This document shows positions 39,114 to 50,911 of a stretch of 64,000 nucleotides of DNA, piece by piece. Within the stretch, counting starts at the first letter, position 1. Every line of letters starts with the position of its first letter. This DNA comes from Neelides folsomi (taxonomy: Eukaryota; Arthropoda; Collembola; Neelipleona; Neelidae). Location: contig JAQGBZ010000211.1 of the NCBI GenBank assembly GCA_034687125.1, positions 45,618 to 109,617 of the forward strand, written 5' to 3'. Position numbers and translations under genes: made by a program. The notes under the pieces are model-generated. The model ran no database searches, was not told the origin of the DNA, and saw only the letters and a program-made list of their open reading frames with translations.

Positions 39114-42100
39114 ATGCCAAAGAAGCTTTGTGTCGGAGCGTATGTTGATTTCAACGAGAATATATTTTCTGCTATTACAACAACTAGAAATGCTGGGTAT
39201 GAATTTCTCTATTCATTTTGTATCAACTTTACAATATGACTATGATATTTAATTGATCTATTAATCTTATTATATTGCTGATTTAAAACTATTTTATTTC
39301 ATTTGTAGATTCGATTTTATTGTGTCCGATCTTATTGACAATGGAGTCGATTTCGAAAGAAAGAACACAAATCTTGAACAAGTTACAGTGCCACCTTATT
39401 GGTCTGATCTCGCTATCCCACAAACAGGTATGTTTACATTATAACAAATAAACAGCATTTAAAATGGTTATTATCATCATAGTCATTTGTATTAATTCAT
39501 AATCAATTATTAATATTTTTGGTTATTTGATAATTTAGAATGGAACTACGGAGTCATTGGAGTTTTATCCAATGTGAATGAACAACTTGACAAATTGGAC
39601 GATCCACTTTCTGTGAAACGGGCAAAGGATTTGCTTATAAGTCAAATTAACTATTCCCACCATGTTGGTCTTTGTGCTGTCATTATTGAAATCCAACCAG
39701 CGAACACAAACAGTTTGGCTCAAATTATTTCGTCTAAACTCCTCAATTTAGCTCATGGAGCTGGATGTGTAAGTTTGGTTTCAATTATCGCTTATTATTT
39801 AGTTTTACAATTACACATCATCTTAACATAATCATCGTTTACGCATAATCTTAACTTAATCATAAATATTCGCATAATATATACAATTTTATTTATCTAG
39901 TAGTACTTAAAGTTAATGTTTGTTAAACAGTACTGGGTGAAAATTAAAATGCAAGATGATGTTTGTGATGCTGAATATCGAGACAGAAGTTCGTGGCATC
40001 GGTATGATGAAAAACGAGATCTTAAAATTTCATAATGAGAATGTATTTGTTTAATCACTAGTATAATGTATAACTATTTTGTATTTAAAACAGTTGGGAT
40101 GAGTTTCGAACAATTTGCGGAAATGATAAGCGCGTGGCTGTTGTACTTGAATTTCCACCTGATATTCCAGACGAACAAGTTGTAAAAAGATGGCTCGGAG
40201 AACCTGTCAAATGTATCATCCTTCATAAAGGTAATTATTTCATAATTTAAATAATGGCAATAAAGATTATCAAAATTAAACATCTTTTGTTCTTTAGATA
40301 TCTTCCAAACGAATGGAAAAGGATGTCCCGTTCTCTCAAAAGCTCATCAGAATTTGCTTAAGAAATTCTTCGCTATGCAGTCTCAAGTCATAATTACTGT
40401 TCCATATCCCAAGGACGAAGAAGAAGTTAAAGAGATTGGTGCTTACAAAAAGTACATTGACTTCATTTGGAATATTTGGGTAAGTTTAAATTCAAAATTT
40501 GGTTAAATTTAAATTTAATAAATATTTAATATCTTAATTGTTTCTTATTTAATCGAATATTTAATCGTAGTATTTTCTAATTTAAACTTAAATTTTCTAT
40601 TTTAATTAGAATGACGAAATGATGATGAAATGCGATGGACGGCCTTATTATACAGCCGGTTACGAAGACTTTCTTCAATGTCCTTTGCAACCACTCATGG
40701 ACAATTTGGAATCTCACACTTATGAAGTATTTGAAAAAGATCCAACCAAGTATAATTTATATGAAGAAGCCATTTATGAAGCTTTGATTCAACGTGTACC
40801 TGAAGAGGCCAAGGACACTACAATCACGTAAGAAAATAGTTTTTTCAATAATTTTAATCATTAATTAAAAGTTAATTAGAATTAGAAAATAAATAATTTT
40901 TTAATAATTAATATTTAGGTAATAGAAAATATTATAATTAATTAGTTAATTAATCTTATTTTAATTTCAGTGTAGTGATGGTGGTTGGTGCTGGAAGAGG
41001 TCCGATTGTCTGCTGTGCATTATCTGCAGCGAATCGCTCAGGACGGAAAATTAAAGCTTTTGCTATTGAAAAGAACTTTAATGCTATTAGCACGCTCATT
41101 CATTGTAATGGTGATAAATGGGAAAATCAAGTGACTGTTGTTCACACTGACATGAGAGATTGGGAAACTGAGGAAAGAGCCGACATCATGGTTTCGGAAC
41201 TTTTGGGATCATTTGGTGACAATGAACTTTCTCCAGAGTGTCTTGATGGAGCTCAGAAATTTCTTAAAGGTTAATTACAATTAACTTGATACATTTATAT
41301 AATTAATTGATTTCTATTTCTATTTATTATATTTTTATTGATTAAAACATTAATTTTATAATTTTCAGATGATGGGATTATGATTCCTCAAAGCTACACA
41401 TCTTACATTGCTCCTATAATGACCCCAAAGCTTTACATGGATGTTAAAACTTACCGCGATCCAAACAAATTTCCTCATTCACATTTTGAAACTCCTTATG
41501 TTGTTCAAATGCTTAACAAGTACGACATCGATGAACCGAAAGAACTTTTTACTTTTAAGCATCCAAATCCAAGTACTAAACATTTTCTCTACTAAAATTA
41601 TTGAACATTGTTTTATATAGTTTTGGCATGTTTTTTAAAGAAAATAAAAAACTGGTTTTATTTACTGCTATTATAAAAACTGCTTAATTATTACACAATT
41701 TAAGGAAATTTTTAATAATTCAGATATTGGAACTTGTGCGGGCACAAATGATCGTTGGGGGATTTTGGAGTTTAAAGCCAATACTGATTGTGTCATGCAT
41801 GGCGTTGCTGGTTATTTTGATTCGGTTCTGTATGGGAAAACCCACATGGGAATTTTACCTGAAAAACATTCCCCTGGGATGTTTTCTTGGTTTCCTATCT
41901 TCTTTCCATTGAGGGTAAAAACACACAAACTATGAGTATATAATTCAAATTTTTTAATTTAATTACAATTAACTAAAAAATGATAATTTTATTTTACCTA
42001 TATTTATTTTTACGATATTTTTACGATATTTTTGGTTTAATAGTAATTTAATTTGTAGAATGAAATCAAAGTCCAGAAAGGGGACAAAATCGTGATTAAC

Positions 42101-42211
42101 TTTTGGCGTTGTTCGAGTAAATCAACTGTTTGGTATGAATGGTGCGTTGCGACTCCGACTGGTTCCAATATTCACAACATCAACGGGCGAGCGTACACCA
42201 TTGGCCTGTGA
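39114..42211 (+). CDS. PRMT5: Protein arginine N-methyltransferase 5 (PRMT5)
   Basis: Eleven exons: 39114-39196, 39309-39427, 39539-39768, 39931-40001, 40094-40230, 40298-40479, 40610-40827, 40971-41269, 41369-41572, 41724-41914, 42059-42211, all in frame, 628 aa (human 637). The N-terminal TIM-barrel part includes [12 protein letters not shown]. The Rossmann core has the SAM-binding motif VVGAGRGP (353-357 GAGRG) and the double-E loop [15 protein letters not shown], with E423 and E432 aligning to human E435 and E444. F315 in TYEVFEKDP aligns to human F327, the residue that sets symmetric dimethylation. The C-terminal beta-barrel ends [12 protein letters not shown]5 with MEP50 makes symmetric dimethylarginine on Sm proteins and histones, in cytoplasm and nucleus. 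All key residues are intact. One donor (41573, A|GTACTA) is weak but needed for the frame. Confidence 0.96.
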
Positions 42212-42828
42212 TAATTTTTATCATTACAATTTCCCTCGTTTGTCAATGTACCCGAATTTATTAATTTTATTATCAAATGTTTAATTTTTATTCTTAATAT
42301 TTTCTTCATTTTAGAACTTTTATACACTTGACGTTATATTTATCTTATTTTGATTTTTATGTATAAGGACGATGGTTTGTAGGATATTTAATACTATTGA
42401 TAATTCACGAAACAAATTATTGGTTGAAGATAGGATAACTAATGTAATTAAGAAACACTTTACTACAGATATAAGTTTATCCAGATATATCCTAACCTTT
42501 GTTAATTTTAATACAATGATGGATTCAGACGGTGGTTTTAATGAATTCATAATTTAAAAGTATCCAAAGTATCTATTAAAATCTAAAGTTTAACGTTTAT
42601 TTGTATCCAATTTGACCCTTTTTATCCGACAAAATAATTTTTCCATTGACTTTTCTTATGAGAAAGATCAAAAACACAATTTCGTCTTGATAAATTGATA
42701 TATTTAATATTTGTGAATTATAAACATAAATTAATATTCGTATCTCGATTAAATTTTTAATTGGGTTAATAAACCAATTGAATTTGAATCACACAAAGTT
42801 TCTTCATCTTGCCATAAAATAACTCATC

Positions 42829-44361
42829 ATGGTATATCAAATATTAACATGGCTTTTGGAGAAGCGAATTTACTTGATGTCAAAGATCTTCAAAAAGGAG
42901 GATCGAGAGGTTCAAGCATTCAATGCTGATTATGGTCTTCAAAATACTGATTCAGATGTTTCAGATGAAGAATATACTGTTAAAGATGAGGTTTGCATTT
43001 ACATACCAAAAATTCATCAATCGCATAATTAATTAATTAATCATCAATCTTCTGTCATATTTAGTAAATATATATTATTTACATTTAATTAAACATTTGA
43101 CCATTAAATAATTTTGTTAAATATTGATTAAATATTGAATGATTCTTAGTGGGTAAAAGGATGGAGAGAAAAAGGTTTATTATATGCCAAGCTGGATTAC
43201 GAAACACTCCGAAAGATCCAAAAGCGATTAGAAGAAGGTCGAACAAAATATGACCAAACCAACGAAGGTCAGCCAAAGATCAAAATCGGGAAATTTGTAA
43301 TTCCAAAAACCCTCGGCGATCCAGACGTCGTTAGAGATTGTCAAGAACTTTCCAAATTACAAGAAGTTGAAGAAGAATACAAACACGCCAAGAAAATGCG
43401 CCAACTTAAGAAGAAACAAAAAGAGCAGATTAAAAACGCTGGAATTCACATCGAAGGATTTCAACATTCCAAGAAGCGAAAAAGACGAAGAAGTTCAGCA
43501 CGAATACATACCGGACCGCAAATTTATCCTCCTGCACCGATTTATGTCAGACCGACCAAAAAGGGTTCTGTAACTAAATTGAGGGTTAAAACTTTAATAC
43601 CCGAATATTATTTAAAGAAGGGTTATCCTGCAACACGGAAAGATAGCAATACTTCGAGTGAAACTCATTACCAAAGAACGCCATCGAGGGAAGCTTATTT
43701 AAGGAGGAAAGACATCGAAGCGGAAATTAGAAGACGAAGAGTTGCAGAGCAAAAGACATATGGTTATGGATATACCCATGATCATGATGAAGATGATGAT
43801 AAAAAAGGATTAAGATATCCATCTCAGTTAATTAATTTTAATTTAATTAATTATTCATAAAACTATTCATTTTAATTTTTTTATTAATATTTTAATTTTA
43901 ATTTAATTTTTAGCATGACTACACATCACAGTCATCGAGAATACGCAGACGATGAATCTTATTTCTCAGATTTGGACAGTTTGGCTTCAAATGCGATTGA
44001 CAGACTTAAACACACATTTAAAAGGATTTTTGGATTGGATTCGCCAGTTAGAGTTTTTAGACCATTGCCGAATCGTGATCCAGAACAAGGGCAATGGATT
44101 TTCGATCTGCCGGTTCCACATTACGCTTTGCCTTTGGCTCGCCAATATCCGAAGAACATTAAGATTTTGAGAGAAATGAAGGCCACTCGAAGACCGTCGT
44201 TCCATGTGAGAGCTGTTGTGGACAAATACCGTTGGAAATTGAAATTGAGGAAAGACGGTTTGGCCGCATGTCGAACTTGCTGTGAAAATTGTCGGCTTCC
44301 TTGTTGTGATTGTACTTGTAATAATCATTGTGCTAATTGTCATCAGAATGGCCCGTGCTAA
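42829..44361 (+). CDS. Unrecognised basic protein with a cysteine-rich C-terminal tail
   Basis: Three exons: 42829-42990, 43150-43826, 43914-44361, GT-AG and in frame, 428 aa. The N-terminus has an acidic stretch (TDSDVSDEEYTVKDE). Residues about 95-250 are highly charged, with KK/RR clusters (KKRKRRRSS, EIRRRRVAEQ) and a likely helical EEEYKHAKKMRQLKKKQKEQ segment. An Asp/His patch follows (HDHDEDDDKK). Exon 3 has a possible amphipathic helix (NAIDRLKHTFKRIFGLD) and ends with 30 residues holding 11 Cys (CxxCCxxCxxxCCxCxC...). The tail suggests metal binding or disulfide bonding. There is no signal peptide, TM segment or known domain. Exon 3 also has an internal ATG directly after the junction. 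A candidate poly(A) signal is at 44549. Function unknown. Confidence 0.7.
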
Positions 44362-44548
44362 ATGGATTTTGATTAATGTATTTTTTCCCTAATTGTGATG
44401 CTTAACCTTAACAAACTTATAAATAAGATAAAATAGTAAATAATTATTAATGCAAATTGATGAATAGTGCAAATTAATGTTCAAGCGTTAAATACGCGGT
44501 TTAATTATTTTGTTTGAGAATGTAAAAGCATATATAACAATGATTATA

Positions 44549-44554
44549 AATAAA
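44549..44554 (+). promoter_or_regulatory. Candidate poly(A) signal AATAAA of the Cys-tail gene
   Basis: AATAAA lies 188 bases after the stop of the gene ending at 44361, with no closer perfect hexamer noticed. In AT-rich DNA this motif is common, so support is positional only. Confidence 0.35.
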
Positions 44555-44797
44555 GAATAAGTACTAAATGTAACTGTGAAAAAAATGCTATTTAACTAAA
44601 CTGTTGTTTCAATCATGTCAAAAGTAACAGAGCTCAAAATCTGAAATATAAAAAATCATGATTATCATTTCACTGATGATGATCAAAAATGAATTCACAT
44701 TCATTTTTCATATTTTGATAATATATGGTATACCATATAATATCTTTCATGAGTATATTTGTATTCTTTAATGCATATTGTTGATACTTTTTGCAAT

Positions 44798-45694
44798 TTA
44801 AAAAATAATGCTAACTTTTTGTCGAGAAGTGCACGTTGCTCTACAAGAATGAATTGAAATGAACGTTGCAGCAAAAACGACAAGTCCAGACGAGAGAATA
44901 ATTAAAGAGATTAAAGTTCGATCTACTACATAAACCGAATTTGCTTCCATCACTCCATTTACAATAAAAAGTGAGAGAACTGCGAGACAAAGGCAAATCA
45001 ACCCAACACAAGCAGAAGCTATTTGAAATCCAAGTGAAACTCCTATACTGTAAAGTTTAATAAAATTAATTAAAATTATTTAAATAATAAATATTTACTT
45101 TCTATTTAAGGATACTTGTGTTATTAGTTATACCTCCATTTAGTCATATTTATGATTTTTAATAATTTTAAAAACTCATGAACTTTTACCTGCACCCTGA
45201 AGGAAATTTTGTAGAAATCCACGTGAGACCAGCAGCAGTTGAAAAGAAAAGAATTGGACCCCAAATGCCAATTCCAGTTATGTCAATTATGGACAGAGTT
45301 CGTGGACTCATTGTTGCATAAAGTATAATCTTTACAATTAAATATAAAATTAAAGTTTAATTGAAATTAATATTTAAGAAAAATTAGAAATAAAGTTAAT
45401 GAATTTAATTACTTGTGATAAAAAAATAAGTGTTGAAGCAGAAGATTGAATTAAAACAAGTTTTTTGATTCCTCTCATATTCATTATTTTGAAAAACAAA
45501 TCTCTTTCTGAATCGACCGTCCGAAGACGCACCTTTTTTGTTCCAACAGAAGTTCCATCCTCACTTTCTTCTTTTGACTCATCTGAAGAATCTTCATTCT
45601 GGAACTTTTGAGGTTTCATATTGGAATTATTTGACTCCAATTCAACGGTGTCTTCTGTAGTTCTCCTATGAAAAAGAGCTCTTAAAGTTTTCAT
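44798..45694 (-). CDS. MS4A/CD20-like four-transmembrane protein
   Basis: Three exons: 45694-45413, 45329-45190, 45047-44798, in frame, 223 aa. Residues 1 to about 75 are hydrophilic and Ser/Glu-rich, presumably cytosolic. Four hydrophobic segments follow: around LVLIQSSASTLIFLSQIILY, GIWGPILFFSTAAGLTWIST, FQIASACVGLICLCLAVLSL, and LISLIILSSGLVVFAATFIS, ending with Cys (CRATC). The order IWGPILFF-(S)-AGLTWISTKFPSGC-SIGVSLG resembles the MS4A/CD20 core (WG-I-FI-SG-LS-A---PT-C-V-SLG-N). MS4A proteins are plasma-membrane or intracellular four-helix proteins of varied signalling roles. Two acceptors (AAAG|ATT, ACAG|TAT) connect the exons. The family match is by pattern; another tetraspan family cannot be excluded. 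Confidence 0.6.
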
Positions 45695-46803
45695 TCAATT
45701 CAAAAACAACGTTTAAAACTTTAAACATCAATTTGATCAATTTTAACAGTAGCAATGAATTTAACTAAAAACCAAGATCATTGCTCTCAACTTTTATATT
45801 CTTTTTAATCTCTTTATCCAAATTAATGAATGAAGTTGAAAACGAGAACGTAATACGTAATTGATAAGTTAAAATAGGGCACCGAACTTTTACTACGTCT
45901 TTTTAAATTAAAACGCAGAATCTTTGTCATTTGTTCTAAAATGAGTTTGGTTGATTTCTTCATTATTGAAGATTTTATTATATGTAATATTCTGTAATGA
46001 GTAATGACAATAATAATAACTAAATGTACCTAATTACGCTTTTATGTTCAGGTAGTATACATGCAATTAAGAAATAAATAATGTATTAATGTATGGTCAA
46101 AAAAATGAAGTTAAATAAGTTCACGTTTAAATTATCAACTTTAAATTTTATTTTTAGTCGTAGACTCATTAACCAAATTAGTAAAGATTCTACTTAATAA
46201 TGCCTTACAAACAAAAACTCTATTACATAAATAATATGTTCGATGTTCTTTATCGTTAATATCAATAATCATCATTTCTCAATCAGAATTAAGTATTTTT
46301 ACAATGAATATCGGACTACTTAAATCCAGATATTTAGAACCTAAAACCTCACTTCATGTCTCATTGTCAGTTAGCAGTCGTTGACTCTTCATTTTCGCCT
46401 TTATCAAATGACCCAAGAATTGCGATAAAAACTTCATTAAGGACTTACTCAAATCTTGGACATGAAGGTGAGAGCGTGACATGCAACGATTGAAAGATTA
46501 CGAGTAAAATCGAGTTAAATTCATTAGTTAAATTATATTTGCTGCGCCTTATGGAAAATAACAAGTTGAATTAACCTAAAGCCATTTAAAATGAGAACAA
46601 TGATGGGAGAAAGTTTTGAAAGATCCAATTTTATTTTGAGTAAAATGACATTTAATTGAGTAATTAATTGAAATAATTTTTAAATTAATGGTTCATTTCT
46701 TTAAACTTTTTATTGAGAACAAGAACATGGTTTTAATCAGCATTAAGATTTATATTCCAATTTTGACATGATTATTGGCATTTTACAAGAGTGTGAAAAT
46801 CCT
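45695..46803. other. Intergenic region
   Basis: It lies between two minus-strand genes: promoter side of the MS4A-like gene on the left and 3' end of the roadblock gene on the right. AT-rich, with no coding exons or repeats recognised. Confidence 0.45.
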
Positions 46804-47456
46804 CTATGCCTCGCTTGGGTTTTGAATGACGATGACAATGTATTCTTCCTCTGGAATGAATTAAAGGACAACATTATTAAAACTGTACAATTTTTATAAT
46901 AAATATAAGTTAATTTTATATAAAGTTAATGGATTTATTTGTTAATATAATTGATTTACCGGCTGCTAGCATAATCTCATATTTTTTGGATCTGATCCGA
47001 ATAAAGCGAATTTCATTTGAAGGGTCAATGTCTCTAACGAGGGAAGCCGAACGTTCCTCCAGTTGCATCATTCCGCCAACATACAAAACCGTGGATGTGT
47101 TGTCCATCGTCGTTCGAATTGGCATTCCTTATAACAAATTGCATAAAATAGTTAATTGTAATTAATTAATTAATAATTAGAAAAATAGTCAGTTTAGTGA
47201 AATATAAATATCGTTTAAGTCTATCTGTAAATATTTAAAATGTTAACTCTTCATACCATCCCGTGTAGTGACAATGACTCCTTGAACTCCACGGTGCCCT
47301 TGGATCCTTTTGATCGTATCATCAATATCTGGAACTTGCTATAAACACAGTTTAAATACATGAGTTAAATTACGGTCAGAGAATAGAAGAGAATACACAT
47401 GATTTTATAAAGTTTTATAATTGAATTATCAATTGCTGTTAAAAAGAATTTACCAT
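46804..47456 (-). CDS. Dynein light chain roadblock (DYNLRB/LC7 family)
   Basis: Four coding exons: 47456-47454 (ATG only), 47338-47257, 47127-46960, 46850-46804; total 99 aa (human DYNLRB1 is 96). The protein reads VPDIDDTIKRIQGHRGVQGV, then GMPIRTTMDN, SLVRDIDPSNEIRFIRIRSK and YIVIVIQNPSEA, matching roadblock along its full length. The alpha/beta fold forms a homodimer that binds dynein intermediate chains in cytoplasmic (and ciliary) dynein. The first coding exon is inferred: CATA-ATG directly precedes GTAAATTC at 47453, and joining it to CAA at 47338 gives MQVPDIDD. A start in another upstream exon remains possible. Confidence 0.88.
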
Positions 47457-50400
47457 TATGGGTTTTTGGTTTCAAATTGTTCAAAGAAAAATTTTGATAT
47501 GAAAAGAGAATAAAATTGATTAAATGAGATTCAGGTGTTAATAAAAGAACATTCCTTAGATACTGATTTGATCGATCAATCAGAATCAAAAAGAATCAAA
47601 TGCATTCACAGCTTGAAACCTTTCTTGTTTCGATTTTTTATAATAAAACCTTCCTAATTAATGTTTGCATGATTTATCAATAATCAAAATGAGTGCAAAA
47701 TTGTGATTTGATGATGTTTAATGACGTTTAAATAAAGCACGTTTTTATTTGGACTTTCTTTATTTGAGTTTTGCTTTCTAAATTAAGATCTAAAATTTTG
47801 ATTTCAACGGTTTACACATTTTGTTTGCGGTGTAATGATGATTTATTAATGATAGATTATAAGGAGCTTCATTAAATTGTAGAGATTTTCAATATATTTG
47901 GAGTTGACTTAAAAAGACATTTTTTGTTTTTAAACACCTTCAACTCTCAGAGCGAATGATTTTTAAATTTTATCCTCCTTAGTTCTATTTAGAATACGAA
48001 ACGAGTTCTTAGAGGCAATTTTAAATATTTTTTACAACCTTAAGTTTAACATTAACATTAAACACATATAATAATGGTTTTTATATTTTATATGTTATTC
48101 TCAGGAGTATTACACATCAATTAGAGAGAGTCGGTTTTTCGAACCATGAGAGAAATTAAATGGACAATTAAACGGACATTCTCCGTTTACACAAATTCTT
48201 CAAATTCACAAATTAAATTCAAACATTTAATTTTACAAACTTACATTCAATTTAATTAATTTTAACCATTTAGTTAATTTTAATGGTGAACGGATAATTA
48301 CACGTTTGGATTCTCAATATATTTATTTTACATTTTTCGATCTATTTAACTTCTTTAATGGTTTGTCCATTCACTAACCAATTTTACTCGTTTTTTAATT
48401 ACATTTAAGGAATTGTTTTTATTAAAATCCTTTATTGTTTTATTTAAATTGTAAAATTACGCTCATCCTATTTTTCTTTCTTTCTTCCCTACAATTCGCT
48501 TCCTTTTTATTTATATAATGTTTATAGTACATTATTAATATTTACATCCTAATAGATCACATCACTTCAAATTAGAAAATTAAACCAAAAAATGAATTTT
48601 ATTTATCTAATTAATATCTTTGCTTTCTCGCTTTGATATCCGTATTGATTGAAACTGCAAAAGGAGACTTTTGATTTTAAATTAAATTCGAACATGATTT
48701 CGTCAACTCCTTGAGAAATTGGACTATTTTGGACATCATGATTGCTAATTAATTCAAATTCACACAAGTGTTTTTATTTCTCCCTTGTGTTCTCTTCATT
48801 CTTATACTCTCAACCTTTTTTATAAATTCGTTTACTTTTTCATCAATGCAAAATGTAAAATTATATTCATTTCTGTTATCCCTTCCCAAAAGTTTTCCAA
48901 ATCCTATCAAAAATTTCTGACTGACAATGAGCAAATCTCCACTCGTTTTACCATACAAGTAAAATATAGTAAATACAAAATTGTTACTTTTGAAAAATTG
49001 TTAATTCTTACTTTCCGGTTATGATTAATTTGATTTAAATCGGGGTTTCGATATTGATAAAAATAACTAGATTCGGATAACATGATGTGATCGTAAAATG
49101 AACATTCTTAAATGATTGACAAATACAAAATTAGGAAATGTTGCAAGCACTAATGTTAAACTTATAAATATTTTAATTAATAATTATTTACACTTTTGTA
49201 AAAAAAAAGCAATGAAAATGATTAAAAGAACACAAATGATTATTAAATTAGAAAACTTTACAAAAAGAATACAATTGTATTTGATTAACTGAAGTAATAT
49301 AAAATGCAAAATTCTGATTAATTAATATCAATATTGATCAATATTAATTAATATGAAAATACTTTTGGCTTCAAATTAAAGGAACTTTTTTCATTTAGCT
49401 TTTAGATTGAAAAAATCCAGAAGGGAATAAATTATGACAAAGATTTGATGATTGCTCTTGTTAAATATTAAATTCAGTTAAATGACATTCAGTTAAATGT
49501 TATTTGAGTCTTGCTCAAATATCAAATTAAATGCAAAACTGGCAAAAAACAAAAAAAATTATTTACATATTTAACCTATTAACCTATTAAACCTTATTAA
49601 TATTATTTACACAAATAAGGTAACTACTAATGTTAAATCACAATAGTTTTTACACTTATTAAACTTTAAACGTTCTAAAACTTGCGGGTTCTTAATTTTC
49701 CTAACGATGGCGAATTCATGGTACCGTGTAAGTATGGTATACTGAATCTTTTTACTATTTTTTTTATACACAGCGTTTTAGAAATCAATTCAAAGAACCT
49801 TCGTAATATCTTCATACCATTTTTCATAATTATCATCATTTTTTTAAATGTATAGTTAAATAGAATAGGTACGCGATTAAATGCTAAAATCCCTTACGCT
49901 TTTTTGTATTATTATTTATAATATAAATATTCTTCTAAATATGGCTTCAACAATAATTCACAATCATAAATTTGGCCACAAAGTCAAATGACTTTTTTTT
50001 ACTTCTCACCGTAATTTGCATTGTTCCTTCTCACAGTTTGAAAAGTTTTTTGTAAATAAAAATTAATAAACTTAATTAATTAAATCTGGCTCTCGATTGT
50101 GCAAATCTCTTTAATAATGACTTCTGATAACACTTCGTTTCGTATCACACTTCTTATATTAATTGAAGTGCCAACACAAATTGAGTTAAACTCAACGCAT
50201 ACTGTGAGTGAGAGTTATGCAAAAAAAGCTCTTTAAAATAATTTTGTAATCATTTAAAAATATTAAAATTAGTATTTTGGCATTTGAAGCCTCAAAGGCG
50301 TTTAAATGGTTGGAAAATAACCAAGATTGTTATAAATGTATAAAAACACATTGATTGTGAAGAAAGCATAATAAATCATTTAAATCAATATAATTAAATT

Positions 50401-50911
50401 GCATTGAACTTTAAGAATTAAAGTATTAAAATTAACTATTATGGATAAATTATAAATATTAAGGCTCATTTTATGGCACAAAATTTGAAAAAATTAAAAT
50501 ATTAGTTAAAAATTGAGTAATTAAATTGTATTTAAATAAATATGTTAACCTCTTTAGTTAACATTTGATGGTTTTAATAACCTTGAATGAATCCAGGTTA
50601 TAAAGGCAGTAAATGTAATAAATTGAACTCAATAGTAAACGTTTGAAGCGCTCAAGTTCAAAACTTCAAAAGAATAAGTAGATTATTTTTAAAATCATAA
50701 TGATTAATGATTATGATTAATGGCTATTAGAATACAAATAATTAGACTTAATTAAGTAATATAACAATTGAACTCAATGAAAATTATTTAACATATTTAC
50801 AAGTTATATGCATATAATATAAATTTATAAATATTATATTCATGGTGTGTAAAAGCTAAAAAGCAAGGAAAGAGGAAGAGAGCTGTTGAAGAAAACATTT
50901 TGACTTCACAA
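47457..50911. other. Intergenic region without recognisable genes
   Basis: About 3.5 kb of very AT-rich sequence between the roadblock start and the 3' end of the kinase gene. It holds many homopolymer runs and short chance frames only. The right end should contain the kinase 3'UTR. Confidence 0.5.

Noticed and set aside
44722-44739. 18-bp palindrome around GGTATACC
   Set aside because: Short, AT-rich dyads of this size occur repeatedly here (also near 58000), so it is not distinctive alone.
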